This document shows, one piece after another, positions 47,039-57,833 of a stretch of DNA of 64,000 bases. The first letter of the stretch is position 1, and each line of letters begins with the position of its first letter. The notes under the pieces were generated by a model. That model saw only the letters and a list, made by a program, of their open reading frames with translations. It searched no databases and was not told where the DNA came from. The DNA is from an uncultured Alphaproteobacteria bacterium (GTDB lineage: Bacteria; Pseudomonadota; Alphaproteobacteria; Rs-D84). The DNA lies in NCBI GenBank assembly GCA_947175875.1, contig CAMWON010000001.1:17809-81808 (forward strand), given 5' to 3'. A program made the position numbers and the translations under genes.

Positions 47039-49342
47039 TTTGTCTCGGATTTTTGCACCGCATTTGGTTTCAACCGCGGAAATCACGGCGTTCTGTATTT
47101 CCATTAAATCCGTATCGGTCATGTTTTTGTCCGGACAGATGGTAATGGTAAATGCAATCGATTTTTCATTTTGCGACAAATCGAACGCATCAAATACGAC
47201 CGCGTCGGTGATAAGTCTGCTGGCCGACATTGCAACGCCGACAATATTTGCCGCCGGTGTCGTGCTGTCCGTGATAAATGCAAAGTCACGTGTTATCGGC
47301 GGAAATTCCGCCGCAGGCGTATATTTGGCAATACGCCGCACGGGGATATTGTTTATATCGTCAACAATGGCGACGCATACGCGCGTTTTTATGCGCAGTG
47401 CACGTGCGACAATCGGCGACAGCTCCCCGAACTCTGCGATGACTTTTTTGCCCTGCATGATGCGTCCGTATCTGTACGGGTGCGCCCATCGCGGCGCATT
47501 GTCGGTTGCAACGGTATAACGCTGGCCCGCCAACAGGGATACAATATCCGCCTTGACGTCGTATATGTCGACTGCGCGCGCCCGCCCGGCCCAGTGACGC
47601 GGCCCGGTCATGCCGGTCCGCACCAACGTCATCGCCGTGCGCTGGGCGCCGGGGGTGTCACCGTCGAATACGGTGCCGACCTCAAACAGATTTAAATCGG
47701 GGTATCCGCGTTTTTCATTGTTGGACACTGCCATCAATAATCCGCCCAGCAGTTCCCCGCGCGCCGTATCCAAATCGGATACAATCGGGTTTGCAACCGG
47801 TACGGGCCGGTGGTCGGTCAGCAGTTCTTCGGTTTTCGAGTTGCCGAAAGCATAGCTGCGGCATTCGTTTAATCCCCGCGCCGCCAACGCCTGCTTTATA
47901 TCCAGCGCATGGTCCGCGTGCGGCGCCACCGGATTGCACGGGCGGTGCTCGGCCGTCGCGGCAATTTTATCGTATCCGTAAATGCGCGCGATATCGGCGA
48001 TAACTGTTTCCGGAATCTCTATATCCACACGGCGCACCGGCGGCGTCAATGTCCAGGCACTGCCCCGCACGGCAATATCGTACCCCAGTGATTTTAAAAT
48101 GTTCATTTGCGTATCCGCCGGAACATCGATTCCCATTTTGCGGGCGAACATGTCGGGCGTGTATTTTATTTTTATATCGCGCACCGGGTTTTTGCCGGAT
48201 GTTGTCGCGCCGATGATTTTACCGCCGCATACAGACGTGATTATCCGCGCCGCCGTGGCCAGTGCCGGGCCGGTTAATGTCGGGTCGATTCCGCGTTCAT
48301 AGCGATATGAGGCATCTGTGGAAATCCCGGCGCGCTTTGCACTTTTGCGGACCGATACTGGGTCAAAATAGGCACTTTCCAGCAGGATGTTCTGTGTCGT
48401 GTCCGTCGTCATGCCGCGCGCGCCGCCGACAACGCCCGCCAATGCCAGAATACCCGCATCGTCCGCGATGACAATGTCGGCCTCTGTTAATTTGTGGGCC
48501 GTTCCGAACAGGTCGGTAAATTCTTCGCCATCTGCGGCCATGCGTACGGTTATGTCGCCATGAATTTCATCTGCGTCGAAACAGTGCATAGGCTGGCCCA
48601 TGTCAAAGCAGACATAATTTGTCGCGTCAATCGGTGCGTTTTTAGGATTGATTCCAATCGCGCGCAGACGACGTGCAGTCGTATCGTCGGACGCAGCCAT
48701 TTTTATCCCGCGAATTTCCATTAAACGGTAAACCGGGCACTTTTCTGTCAAAATGTTCACACCGCGTGACGCCGGGGTGCCGGGCAGGGCGGGCGCGTCA
48801 TGTGCTGTGTATTCGCCGATGCCGGCGGCCGCCAAATCCTGGGCGATGCCGCGCACCGCCAGATAGTCCGGACGGTTCGGTGTAATTCCGGCCTCAAATA
48901 CGGTCTCTGATGGCATTACGGGGACGCCGATAACGGTGTCCGCCGGCAATTCAATAATGCCGTCATGATTGTCGGATATCCCCAGCTCCTTCTCGCTGCA
49001 CATCATGCCGTTTGACATTACGCCGCGCAGTTTTCCGCTTTGTATTTCGTGCCCGTCAATAACGCATCCCGGCAGGGCCAGCGCCGATATCAACCCCACA
49101 CGTGCATTCGGTGCGCCACATACGACCTGGCGCGGTGCGCCGCGGCCGTCGTTTACCTGTAAAATATGCAGATGGTCGCTGCCCGGCAAAGGCTCATATT
49201 CAATAATCTGGGCCGCAATCGGGGCAACAGGCGCGAAAACGTCGTCAATTTCCAATCCCGTACGTGTCAGCGTGTCCGCAATCGCGTCCGCCGTCGCATC
49301 GGTTTTCAGATAGTCTTTTAACCAATCATATGTCCATTTCAT
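47036..49342 (-). CDS. pheT: Phenylalanyl-tRNA synthetase beta subunit
   Basis: MKWTYDWLKDYLKTDATADAIADTLTRTGLEIDD; tRNA-binding domain; FDX-ACB-like C-term. Confidence 0.97.
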   Translation of the reverse strand: MKWTYDWLKDYLKTDATADAIADTLTRTGLEIDDVFAPVAPIAAQIIEYEPLPGSDHLHILQVNDGRGAPRQVVCGAPNARVGLISALALPGCVIDGHEIQSGKLRGVMSNGMMCSEKELGISDNHDGIIELPADTVIGVPVMPSETVFEAGITPNRPDYLAVRGIAQDLAAAGIGEYTAHDAPALPGTPASRGVNILTEKCPVYRLMEIRGIKMAASDDTTARRLRAIGINPKNAPIDATNYVCFDMGQPMHCFDADEIHGDITVRMAADGEEFTDLFGTAHKLTEADIVIADDAGILALAGVVGGARGMTTDTTQNILLESAYFDPVSVRKSAKRAGISTDASYRYERGIDPTLTGPALATAARIITSVCGGKIIGATTSGKNPVRDIKIKYTPDMFARKMGIDVPADTQMNILKSLGYDIAVRGSAWTLTPPVRRVDIEIPETVIADIARIYGYDKIAATAEHRPCNPVAPHADHALDIKQALAARGLNECRSYAFGNSKTEELLTDHRPVPVANPIVSDLDTARGELLGGLLMAVSNNEKRGYPDLNLFEVGTVFDGDTPGAQRTAMTLVRTGMTGPRHWAGRARAVDIYDVKADIVSLLAGQRYTVATDNAPRWAHPYRYGRIMQGKKVIAEFGELSPIVARALRIKTRVCVAIVDDINNIPVRRIAKYTPAAEFPPITRDFAFITDSTTPAANIVGVAMSASRLITDAVVFDAFDLSQNEKSIAFTITICPDKNMTDTDLMEIQNAVISAVETKCGAKIRDK

Positions 49343-49358
49343 TTTTTGTTTCCCCGCA

Positions 49359-50306
49359 TTAAAATCCATACCGGCGCAGCCAGCGCACATCATTCCCATA
49401 CAATTCACGCAAATCCGGCAACCCGTATTTCAGCATGGCCAGTCTGTCCCATCCGAAACCGAATGCAAACCCCTGGTATTCGTCCGGATTTACGCCACAG
49501 TTGCGCAGCACGTTCGGGTGAACCATTCCGGCCCCCATGATTTCCAGCCATTTGTCGCCCCGGAATTTCATGTCTATTTCAATGCTGGGGTCGGTAAACG
49601 GAAAGTACGACGGGCGAATGCGCAGCTCTACATTATCCACTTCGAAAAAGCGGGCCAGAAACGCGCGAATGTCGCCAATCAAATCCGCCATTGTTATATC
49701 TTTGTCGATATACAGACCCTCTATCTGGCCGAACATGGGGCCGTGTGTGGCGTCCATTTCCTTGCGGTATGTGGCGCCGACGCCGAACATTTTAATCGGC
49801 ACGCCGTTTTCTTCCATGGCGCGAATCTGGATGGCGGACGTTTGTGTGCGCATAACATTGCCGTTCGGCAAAAAGAATGTATCCTGCATATCACGTGCCG
49901 GGTGATGGGCCGGTGTATTCAATGCGGTAAAGTTATGCCAGTCGTCTTCAACCTCTGGCCCGGTGTGCATTGTGTATCCGAATGATTCCAGAATGCCGGA
50001 AACCTCTTTTAACGCCTGTGTTAACGGGTGGATTGTTCCCTTGTTTTCCGGCGCCGCGTCCAGGGTCGGGTCCAGTCTTTCCCCCGCCAATTTTTCCATC
50101 AGCGCCGCCTGTTCCAATTCCGCCTGGCGCACCTTGAACAGTTCGCGCAGGGTCGTGTTTTCCGTGTTCAGTGCCGCGCGTGCATCATTGTCCAGATTTT
50201 TCATTTCCTTTAAGCGCGCCGTCATCGTACCGTTTTTGCCAAACACGGACGCGTATAATGCCTGCAGCTCTTCCAATGAATTTATGTTTTTTATCTGTTC
50301 TTGCAT
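49359..50306 (-). CDS. pheS: Phenylalanyl-tRNA synthetase alpha subunit
   Basis: PALNTPAHHPARDMQDTFF-like (FTALNTPAHHPARDMQDTFFL); GLYIDKDITMADLIGDIRAFLARFF; GFGWDRLAMLKYGLPDLRELY. Confidence 0.97.
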   Translation of the reverse strand: MQEQIKNINSLEELQALYASVFGKNGTMTARLKEMKNLDNDARAALNTENTTLRELFKVRQAELEQAALMEKLAGERLDPTLDAAPENKGTIHPLTQALKEVSGILESFGYTMHTGPEVEDDWHNFTALNTPAHHPARDMQDTFFLPNGNVMRTQTSAIQIRAMEENGVPIKMFGVGATYRKEMDATHGPMFGQIEGLYIDKDITMADLIGDIRAFLARFFEVDNVELRIRPSYFPFTDPSIEIDMKFRGDKWLEIMGAGMVHPNVLRNCGVNPDEYQGFAFGFGWDRLAMLKYGLPDLRELYGNDVRWLRRYGF

Positions 50307-50383
50307 AACTTTTCCTTCCAATGAATAAAAGCCGTCGCTTGGACGGCTTTTATTATGACAAAACAATCAACCACCGCCAAGCG

Positions 50384-50752
50384 TTATTTGGATTCGGCGC
50401 TGTTAAATCGTTTTGCGGTTTCAACCAATTTTGCAAAGTTTGCATCCGCATCATAGGCCATTGCCGCCAGAACCTTGCGGTCCAGGGCAACGCCCGCCTT
50501 TTTCAGGCCGGACATAAACTGGCTGTAGCTGATGCCGTTCATGCGGCACGCAGCGTTGATACGTACAATCCACAAACCGCGGAATTCGCGCTTTTTAACG
50601 CGACGGTCGCGATATGCGTACTGACCCGCTTTCTCGGTCTTTTCACGCGCGGCGCGGTATGTCGAATGATGACGGCCCAGGTAACCCTTGGCACGCGCCA
50701 ATATTTTGCTATGTTTCTGTTTAACGGTTGTTCCGCGTTTTACTCTTGCCAT
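50384..50752 (-). CDS. rplT: Ribosomal protein bL20
   Basis: [51 protein letters not shown]. Confidence 0.98.
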   Translation of the reverse strand: MARVKRGTTVKQKHSKILARAKGYLGRHHSTYRAAREKTEKAGQYAYRDRRVKKREFRGLWIVRINAACRMNGISYSQFMSGLKKAGVALDRKVLAAMAYDADANFAKLVETAKRFNSAESK

Positions 50753-50768
50753 TTTATGTTACCCCCAA

Positions 50769-50972
50769 TTATTTCAAACCATACGGGGCCAAGATTTTCG
50801 CCTGACCAACCATGTTTTCATTCAGATACTGCGGCTTGGACCCGGCGTTGTTTGCACGTGCGGATTTTTTGCGTAACAGTTTCTTGTGGGCGTTTCTGGC
50901 AACACGGATTTTGCCGGTCGCAGTCATAGATGCGCGCTTTTTCAAGTACGACTTTGTTTTCAGTTTTGGCAT
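50769..50972 (-). CDS. rpmI: Ribosomal protein bL35
   Basis: MPKLKTKSYLKKRASMTATGKIRVARNAHKKLLRKKS. Confidence 0.95.
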   Translation of the reverse strand: MPKLKTKSYLKKRASMTATGKIRVARNAHKKLLRKKSARANNAGSKPQYLNENMVGQAKILAPYGLK

Positions 50973-51107
50973 TTTACTATCCTTTTTACTTTTTCCTGGT
51001 GGCAATGCCTTGCCACTTTGGATATGCGGGGCTATTCTGACACAATTAAATGAAAAATCAAGTTTTTATTGAATGTTGCCTTTTTAAGGGGTAAAGTGTG
51101 CCCCGAC

Positions 51108-51944
51108 ATGAATCAAAAAAAGCTGACATCGCGTGTATATTCGGTCGCAAAGGCGGCCGCCGCAGCGGCAGTATTGCCGGTATTTTTCATATATATTATG
51201 GTTGCCAAGCCCGATTACCGCATTATGAATGCCGCGGCCCATGTTGTGCTGCCTGTGGCGGGCGCGGTTGGCGACGTGATAACATGGCCGTTTCGTGTGG
51301 TGGGTGGTGTTGTCGCCAATGTGCGCGAGCTGTCGGGCCTGCGTCGTGAAAACGCCATGCTGCGTGAAGAGCTTGACGCCATGCGTCTGCGCGGCGGCGA
51401 ATGTGATGTCGCCATTGCGGAGGTTCAGAAATTATCGCGCGAACTGGACATCGTCCGCGCAACCCCGTCGTCTGTTGCGGCCGACGTCGTGCATGACAAT
51501 GCGGCCCTGCATCACAATACATATATGATATCCAAGGGCGCGCGCGACGGCATAGAACCGGGCCAGGTTGCGGTGACGTTTGACGGAATGCTGGCGGGGG
51601 TCGTGATTGACGCGGCGCCGGGATTTGCGCGCGTGCGTGCGCTGACCGATGCGGATACGAACATTGCGGTGCGTGTCGTCGGGTCCGAGGTGTATGGTTT
51701 TATGCGTGGCACGGGCGGTCGTCGCCCGGTCATGGGATTTTTCAGCGACCCCGAATTTCAGCCGACGGCCGGAATCAAGCTGGTCACCAGCGGTATCAGC
51801 GGCATCCTGCCCGAGGGGATAATGGTTGGTACCATGGAAAACGATGTGAATGTGCGGATAAAGTCGCCCGGCGATTTAAGCCGCGTGATGATATTGAAAT
51901 TTGGCGCCGCGGGGCGGTATTCCGATGGACAGAAAGATAATTGA
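51108..51944 (+). CDS. mreC: Rod shape-determining protein MreC
   Basis: N-terminal TM, coiled coil LSGLRRENAMLREELDAM, SKGARDGIEPGQVAVTFDGMLAGVV. Confidence 0.93.
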   Translation: MNQKKLTSRVYSVAKAAAAAAVLPVFFIYIMVAKPDYRIMNAAAHVVLPVAGAVGDVITWPFRVVGGVVANVRELSGLRRENAMLREELDAMRLRGGECDVAIAEVQKLSRELDIVRATPSSVAADVVHDNAALHHNTYMISKGARDGIEPGQVAVTFDGMLAGVVIDAAPGFARVRALTDADTNIAVRVVGSEVYGFMRGTGGRRPVMGFFSDPEFQPTAGIKLVTSGISGILPEGIMVGTMENDVNVRIKSPGDLSRVMILKFGAAGRYSDGQKDN

Positions 51945-52383
51945 TTTTTTGCGTGCGGCGTTCCCGTTTGTGTTGGCGCTGTTTTTGTGGCGCGGGGCGT
52001 TGGGCTGGATAAATCCGGCGGGGCTGCTGGCGCTGGTGCCGGTGTTTTTCTGTACGTTCATCCGCCCGACGCCGTGGTTTGTGCCGTTCGGTGCCGTTAT
52101 GTGTTTTCTGGTGGATTACCGCGCGGACACCATGCTGTTTTGGACGTCGGTTTATTGCCTGTGCTATGCGGTGTACGGTTTTCAAAACGTTGTTGATTTA
52201 ACGCGCGCAGACAATGACGGAATTGCCGCGTTCGCATTGTTCTTTGGCGGGGGGGCGCTGGTTTTGTCCCTGCCGCATTTTGTTAATTTTACAAACGTTT
52301 TTCGTTTGATTTGGACCGTTGCATGGGAATGCGCAATGTATCTGCCGATTGCATGGCTGTTAAAAAGGGTTGCCCATGATTGA
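51925..52383 (+). CDS. mreD: MreD-like membrane protein
   Basis: Multi-TM protein between mreC and mrdA. Confidence 0.75.
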   Translation: MDRKIIDFLRAAFPFVLALFLWRGALGWINPAGLLALVPVFFCTFIRPTPWFVPFGAVMCFLVDYRADTMLFWTSVYCLCYAVYGFQNVVDLTRADNDGIAAFALFFGGGALVLSLPHFVNFTNVFRLIWTVAWECAMYLPIAWLLKRVAHD

Positions 52384-54151
52384 TACCGAGGTTTCACGTC
52401 TTTTCGACCGCCGGTCCGCGTTGTTTTTTACCGCGGGCGCCATATTGACGTCGGCGCTGGTGCTGCGCATGCTGCAGATGCAGGTGTTTTCTTATCGCGA
52501 GTACAAGCGCAAGAGCGAGAACAATTCTTTCCGTATTCAGATAAACATGCCCGAGCGCGGCAAGATTTTATCCGCATCCGGCACGCCGATTTCGCGTGAC
52601 GCGCGCGTTTACAGAATATATATAGTGCCTGAGGAAACGGACGATTTGGAGGGGCTGCTCTCGATTGTTGCGGCGGATTTGTCATTGCGTCCAAAGGCGC
52701 TGAAACGAATTCGCACGCGCATAAAAAAGCAACAGAAGTTTCAGCCCGTACTGGTCAGCGAAAATACCGACTGGACGCGTCTGGCGGGATTGCAGGCGAA
52801 AAATCTGCCGGGGTTGCATGTTGAAAACGGATTTGCGCGCGTTTATGAAATGGGGCCGGCCGGCGCCCAGATTTTCGGATATGTCGGCGCCCCGGACAAG
52901 CCTGTGGCGGGCGCGCCGTTCTTTACCGCGGGTGTTACGGGGCTGGAGCGGAGGTTTAACGACGCCCTGGCGGGGCGCCCCGGCCAGACGGTGATGATAA
53001 CCAACGCCGTCGGTCGTGTCACGGGCGAAGACAAGTCCCAGTACGAGGCGCCCGTTGTCGGCGACAATGTTCCGACCACAATCAATGACGCGGCGCAGCG
53101 TGCGCTGTATGACGCGCTGGAATCGCACCGTGCCGGGTGCGGTGTGGCATTGGATATAGAAACGGGCGATGTTCTGGCGATGGTTTCCACCCCCAGCTTT
53201 GACCCGAATAATTTCAGTGCAGACGACGCCGACGAATATATCGCCAGCCTGCGTGCGGATTTTGCAAAGCCGTTTATGAACAAGCCGCTGGAGGGGTTGT
53301 ATCCCCCGGGCTCTACGTTCAAGATAATTGTCGCCCTGGCCGCGTTGGAGGCCGGCGCCATTTCGCCAAAAGACAAAGTGTTTTGCCCCGGCCATTGGGA
53401 TTACGGCGACCGCCGCTATCATTGTTGGGAGGCAAAGGGTCACGGCCACGTTGATTTAGCCGGCGCGCTGAAGCATTCCTGTGACATTTATTTTTATCAG
53501 CTGGCGCTGAAAATCGGAATTGACGCGATAAAATCCATGGCGCTGAAACTGGGGTTGAGCCAGGAATACATGTCGGATATTTTTGCGCGCCAGATGACGG
53601 GCGTTATCCCGGACAGAAAGTGGAAGGAAAAAAATGTAGGTATTCGCTGGGTTCATGGTGACACGGTAATATCCGGCATCGGCCAGGGATTTATTTTAAC
53701 AAACTGTATGCAGCTGGCCGTCATGATGGCGCGTGTCGCATCCAATCGCGAGGTGTCGCCCCGCCTGATAAAGGTGGACGCACGGCCGTCTTTCCCGTCG
53801 CTGGGGCTGCAGAAACAAAATATCGAATACGTGTTCCGCGGCCTGGAAGAGGTGACGCGTCCCGGCGGTACGGCGGCAGGCAGCGCGATAAATGTGTCGG
53901 GTAAAAAAATGGGCGGAAAAACCGGCACCTCTCAGGTGCGCAGTATTTCCAAGGCAGAGCGTCTGTCCGGCGTTCTGACCAACGACCAGCTGAAATGGAA
54001 CATGCGCAACCACGGTCTGTTCGTGGGTTACGCGCCGACAGACAAACCGAAATACGCGGTATGCGTCGTGACCGAGCACAGCGGCGGCAGCGGCCCCGCC
54101 GCCCGCAGCGCCGCCGCCGTAATGCGCACATTGTTAAAGGGGGAAAAATAA
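52376..54151 (+). CDS. mrdA: Penicillin-binding protein 2
   Basis: PGSTFKIIVALAALEAG (SxxK), KHSCDIYFYQLA (SxN), GGKTGTSQVR (KTG). Confidence 0.96.
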   Translation: MIDTEVSRLFDRRSALFFTAGAILTSALVLRMLQMQVFSYREYKRKSENNSFRIQINMPERGKILSASGTPISRDARVYRIYIVPEETDDLEGLLSIVAADLSLRPKALKRIRTRIKKQQKFQPVLVSENTDWTRLAGLQAKNLPGLHVENGFARVYEMGPAGAQIFGYVGAPDKPVAGAPFFTAGVTGLERRFNDALAGRPGQTVMITNAVGRVTGEDKSQYEAPVVGDNVPTTINDAAQRALYDALESHRAGCGVALDIETGDVLAMVSTPSFDPNNFSADDADEYIASLRADFAKPFMNKPLEGLYPPGSTFKIIVALAALEAGAISPKDKVFCPGHWDYGDRRYHCWEAKGHGHVDLAGALKHSCDIYFYQLALKIGIDAIKSMALKLGLSQEYMSDIFARQMTGVIPDRKWKEKNVGIRWVHGDTVISGIGQGFILTNCMQLAVMMARVASNREVSPRLIKVDARPSFPSLGLQKQNIEYVFRGLEEVTRPGGTAAGSAINVSGKKMGGKTGTSQVRSISKAERLSGVLTNDQLKWNMRNHGLFVGYAPTDKPKYAVCVVTEHSGGSGPAARSAAAVMRTLLKGEK

Positions 54152-54152
54152 C

Positions 54153-55298
54153 ATGGCACGCCACACACGCGTTTCAAATGCGTCGATGATGACGTTTTCT
54201 GAAAAGCTGGAGCGCTTTTCATGGGCGCTGTTCGTTCCGATGTGCATTGTTCTGGCGATATCCATTGTTGTTTTATATTCGGCCGGCCACGGTGCGTGGC
54301 GCCCGTTCGCCCTGTCCCAGGCGGCAAAGATTATGGTCGGATTCGTGATATTTTTCATCGCCGCTTTTTCCAACATCAAAACATGGATTAAGTCCGCGTA
54401 TTTAATATACGCCGTTGCGCTGATAATGATAATATTGGTTACCTTTGTCGGGCATACCGGCATGGGGGCGCAAAGATGGTTAAATCTTGGCTTTGTTCAT
54501 ATCCAGCCGTCGGAATTGATAAAGATTGCGCTGGTTCTGGCGCTGGCGCGGTATTTTGCATGGATGAACTCGGTCGAACTGTCCCAGTTTAAAAATTACA
54601 TAATTCCGGCGGCGATGCTGCTGGTGCCGTTCGGCTTGATTGTGGCGCAGCCGGATTTGGGGACGGCGCTGTCGCTGGCGATGATTACGACGGGCGTGTT
54701 CTATATCGTGGGCGCAAATAAAAAGTGGTTTATAATCGGTGCTGTTTTGGCACTGTGCGCGGCGCCGGTTGTCTGGTACGGCGGCCTGCACGATTACCAG
54801 CGCCAGCGTATCATAACGTTCGTCAATCCCGACCATGACGCGCGCGGCGCAGGCTACCAGATAAACCAGGCGAAAATCGCATTCGGCAGCGGCGGCCTTA
54901 TCGGCAAGGGATATATGAAAGGCAGCCAGTCGCAGCAGTCTTTCCTGCCGGAAAAGCAGACGGACTTTATATTTACCATGCTGGGTGAAGAGTTCGGATT
55001 CCTTGGGGCGTTCGGCTTAATCGGCCTCTACAGCATGATAATAATGGTCCTGTTCTGGTGCGCCAAGATGTGCAGGAACAGATTCGGCCAGCTGATTTGC
55101 TTTGGTTTTATGTTGAACTTTTTCATTTATTATTTTATAAATATTTCCATGGTTCTGGGGCTGATGCCGACGGTGGGTGTGCCGCTGCCTTTGATGTCTT
55201 TTGGCGGCAGCAGTCTTATCGCGCTTATGTTTGGATTCGGTCTGGCCCAGAATGCGCATATTCACAAAGACCAGCAATTATCTGCAAAGGGAAGCTGA
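54153..55298 (+). CDS. rodA: SEDS glycosyltransferase RodA
   Basis: GAQRWLNLGFVHIQPSELIKIALVLALARYF; PDLGTALSLA; PLPLMSFGGSSLIALMFGFGL. Confidence 0.95.
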   Translation: MARHTRVSNASMMTFSEKLERFSWALFVPMCIVLAISIVVLYSAGHGAWRPFALSQAAKIMVGFVIFFIAAFSNIKTWIKSAYLIYAVALIMIILVTFVGHTGMGAQRWLNLGFVHIQPSELIKIALVLALARYFAWMNSVELSQFKNYIIPAAMLLVPFGLIVAQPDLGTALSLAMITTGVFYIVGANKKWFIIGAVLALCAAPVVWYGGLHDYQRQRIITFVNPDHDARGAGYQINQAKIAFGSGGLIGKGYMKGSQSQQSFLPEKQTDFIFTMLGEEFGFLGAFGLIGLYSMIIMVLFWCAKMCRNRFGQLICFGFMLNFFIYYFINISMVLGLMPTVGVPLPLMSFGGSSLIALMFGFGLAQNAHIHKDQQLSAKGS

Positions 55299-55301
55299 AA
55301 A

Positions 55302-57557
55302 ATGAACTTACTTATCGTCGAATCTCCGTCCAAGGCCAAAACAATCGAAAAATATTTGGGCAAGGGCTGGCGCGTTATCGCGTCGGTCGGTCATGTGCGT
55401 GATTTGGTTCCCGAAAACGGCAGTGTCGATACGGAAAACGATTTTGCAATGCGCTGGCAGATTATGCCCGGCAAGGAACGCCAAATAAAATTAATCACGG
55501 ACGAGGTTAAAAAGGCCGACGCGGTATATTTGGCATCGGACCCTGACCGCGAGGGAGAGGCCATCGCCTGGCACATACTGGACATTTTGCGTGCGAAAAA
55601 ATTGCTGGCCGGGAAAAAGGTTTACCGCGTTGCGTTTCATGAAATTACCAAAAAGGCGGTTCAGGCCGCCATTGAATCACCGCGTGAAATCGACCAGAAT
55701 CTGGTTGACGCGTACCTGGTGCGCCGCGCGCTGGATTATCTGATTGGTTTTGGCATATCGCCGCTGTTGTGGCGCCGCAATTTGGGAAAATCGGCCGGCC
55801 GTGTTCAGTCTGTGGCGGTAAAGCTGGTCGTTGACCGCGAGCGCGAGATAGAGGCGTTCCGCCCGGTTGAATATTGGTCCCTGGGCGCGGAAATGATGCG
55901 CGGTGCCGACGGCTTTGCGGCCGCGTTGTCCATGTTCGGCGGCGAGAAAATAGAAAAAATGACAATCGGCAACCGCGCCCGCATGGATGAAATCCTGGCC
56001 GGTATCGGCTCGCCCGTTATCGATGCGACGGTTGCGGCGATTGAAAAGAAAAAGACGACGCGTCGTGCGGCGGCGCCGTTCACGACATCAACGCTTCAGC
56101 AGGAGGCCGCGCGCAAGCTGTATTTCTCGTCAAAGCGCACGATGACAACGGCGCAAAAATTGTACGAGCAGGGGTTGATTACATACATGCGTACGGACGC
56201 GACAAACCTGTCGGCGGACGCGGTCGGTGCAATACGCGAATATATCGCCGCAACGTATGGCGACCGCTTTGTTCCGAAAACGCCGAACGTGTATGTTACA
56301 AAATCCAAAAACGCCCAGGAAGCGCACGAGGCTATCCGTCCCACGCACTTTGACAGCGCCGCGCCGGACCTGTCCGGGGACGAGGCAAAGCTCTATGATT
56401 TAATCTGGAAACGCACAATCGCGTGCCAGATGACGAATGCCGAATTTGACAGTGTCGCGGCCGACATTGAAACGGCGGACCATACGGCGGTATTCCATGC
56501 GGTCGGCACAACGCGCACGTTTGACGGCTTTATGAAGGTTTATACCGAAGGACGCGATGACGCGGACACGTCGGCGGAATCCAAGCTGCCGGTGCTGACT
56601 GTCGGCGACGCCGTACAGATTACGGATTTGCTGCCCGAACAGCATTTCACCCAGCCGCCTGCCAGATATACCGAGGCGTCGCTGGTTAAAAAACTGGAAG
56701 AATTGGGAATCGGCCGCCCGTCGACATATGCCGCGATTATGTCCACAATCGTTGACCGCAAATATGTTGAGCAGGACAAGCAGCGTCGTTTTCACCCGAC
56801 CCCCGGCGGATGGGTTATTGCGGCATACCTGTCAAAATATTTCGCTGATTTGGTTGACGTCAACTTTACCGCCAAGACAGAGGATACTTTGGACGACGTG
56901 TCGAACGGCCGCGCGGACAAGGTACAATCACTGCGGGCGTTCTGGACGCCGACGGACGCAATGATAGAGGCCGCCAGCGGCGTCAAGACAACGGAAATAA
57001 TCGACTCCATAAACGAGATAATGCATACGCATCTGTTTGGCGACGGCGCCGGCAAATGTCCGAAATGTGGCGGACAACTTGGGATAAAGCTGTCAAAGTA
57101 CGGCGCGTTTGTTGGATGCGCGAATTACCCCGAATGCGATTATACACAGCGTCTAACCGCGCAGGATGCACCGGCCGAATCCGACGCCCCCGCGTCGGCA
57201 ACCGCGAACAATGTCGATTTGGGCGACGGGATATCGTTCAAGGTCGGCCGGTTTGGCCCGTATGTGACGGACGGAAAAAAGAACGCGTCCGCAAAACAAT
57301 ATACGGCCGAGACAATAACGCTGGACGTGGCGCGCGAGCTGTTGGCCGGCGGCCCGAAAAAGGCGGACCCGATAGAGCTGGGTGAAAACCCGGCGACGGG
57401 TAAGATGATTTATTACTATCCGACCGGACGGTACGGTGCGTATATTTCATCGAACAAGGTTAACGTTTCCGTCAAAGAGCAGCCGGACCTGGCCACCGCC
57501 GCCGAATTGATAAACAACAAAAAGCCCGCTGCACGTCGCGGCTTTAAAAAGAAATAA
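55302..57557 (+). CDS. topA: DNA topoisomerase I
   Basis: LLIVESPSKAKTIEKYLG; GLITYMRTDATNLS; C-terminal Zn finger CPKCGGQLGIKLSKYGAFVGCANYPEC. Confidence 0.97.
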   Translation: MNLLIVESPSKAKTIEKYLGKGWRVIASVGHVRDLVPENGSVDTENDFAMRWQIMPGKERQIKLITDEVKKADAVYLASDPDREGEAIAWHILDILRAKKLLAGKKVYRVAFHEITKKAVQAAIESPREIDQNLVDAYLVRRALDYLIGFGISPLLWRRNLGKSAGRVQSVAVKLVVDREREIEAFRPVEYWSLGAEMMRGADGFAAALSMFGGEKIEKMTIGNRARMDEILAGIGSPVIDATVAAIEKKKTTRRAAAPFTTSTLQQEAARKLYFSSKRTMTTAQKLYEQGLITYMRTDATNLSADAVGAIREYIAATYGDRFVPKTPNVYVTKSKNAQEAHEAIRPTHFDSAAPDLSGDEAKLYDLIWKRTIACQMTNAEFDSVAADIETADHTAVFHAVGTTRTFDGFMKVYTEGRDDADTSAESKLPVLTVGDAVQITDLLPEQHFTQPPARYTEASLVKKLEELGIGRPSTYAAIMSTIVDRKYVEQDKQRRFHPTPGGWVIAAYLSKYFADLVDVNFTAKTEDTLDDVSNGRADKVQSLRAFWTPTDAMIEAASGVKTTEIIDSINEIMHTHLFGDGAGKCPKCGGQLGIKLSKYGAFVGCANYPECDYTQRLTAQDAPAESDAPASATANNVDLGDGISFKVGRFGPYVTDGKKNASAKQYTAETITLDVARELLAGGPKKADPIELGENPATGKMIYYYPTGRYGAYISSNKVNVSVKEQPDLATAAELINNKKPAARRGFKKK

Positions 57558-57569
57558 AAAGAGACTGTC

Positions 57570-57833
57570 ATGAATTTTATAGCAAAATACAGCCTGTACA
57601 AAAAGATGATGAAATCGTCCCCGCGTGTGGACGAGCATGTACACAATCCCGAAGAACACTGGCGTCGTGTAAAATGGAATTTTGATGAAAACTATTCCGT
57701 TGTCAGTGTTCATGACCTTGAATACGATTGGCATACGGCACATGTCCGCGACCGTAAAACAGAGCAGTCCCTTGCGGTGTTCAGCGGGATGCTGGCGCGC
57801 AGAATATTCAATCATTTGGAGAAAAGCTTATAA
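57570..57833 (+). CDS. Hypothetical protein (87 aa) between topA and dnaG
   Basis: Fills the topA-dnaG gap; stop abuts dnaG ATG. Confidence 0.65.
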   Translation: MNFIAKYSLYKKMMKSSPRVDEHVHNPEEHWRRVKWNFDENYSVVSVHDLEYDWHTAHVRDRKTEQSLAVFSGMLARRIFNHLEKSL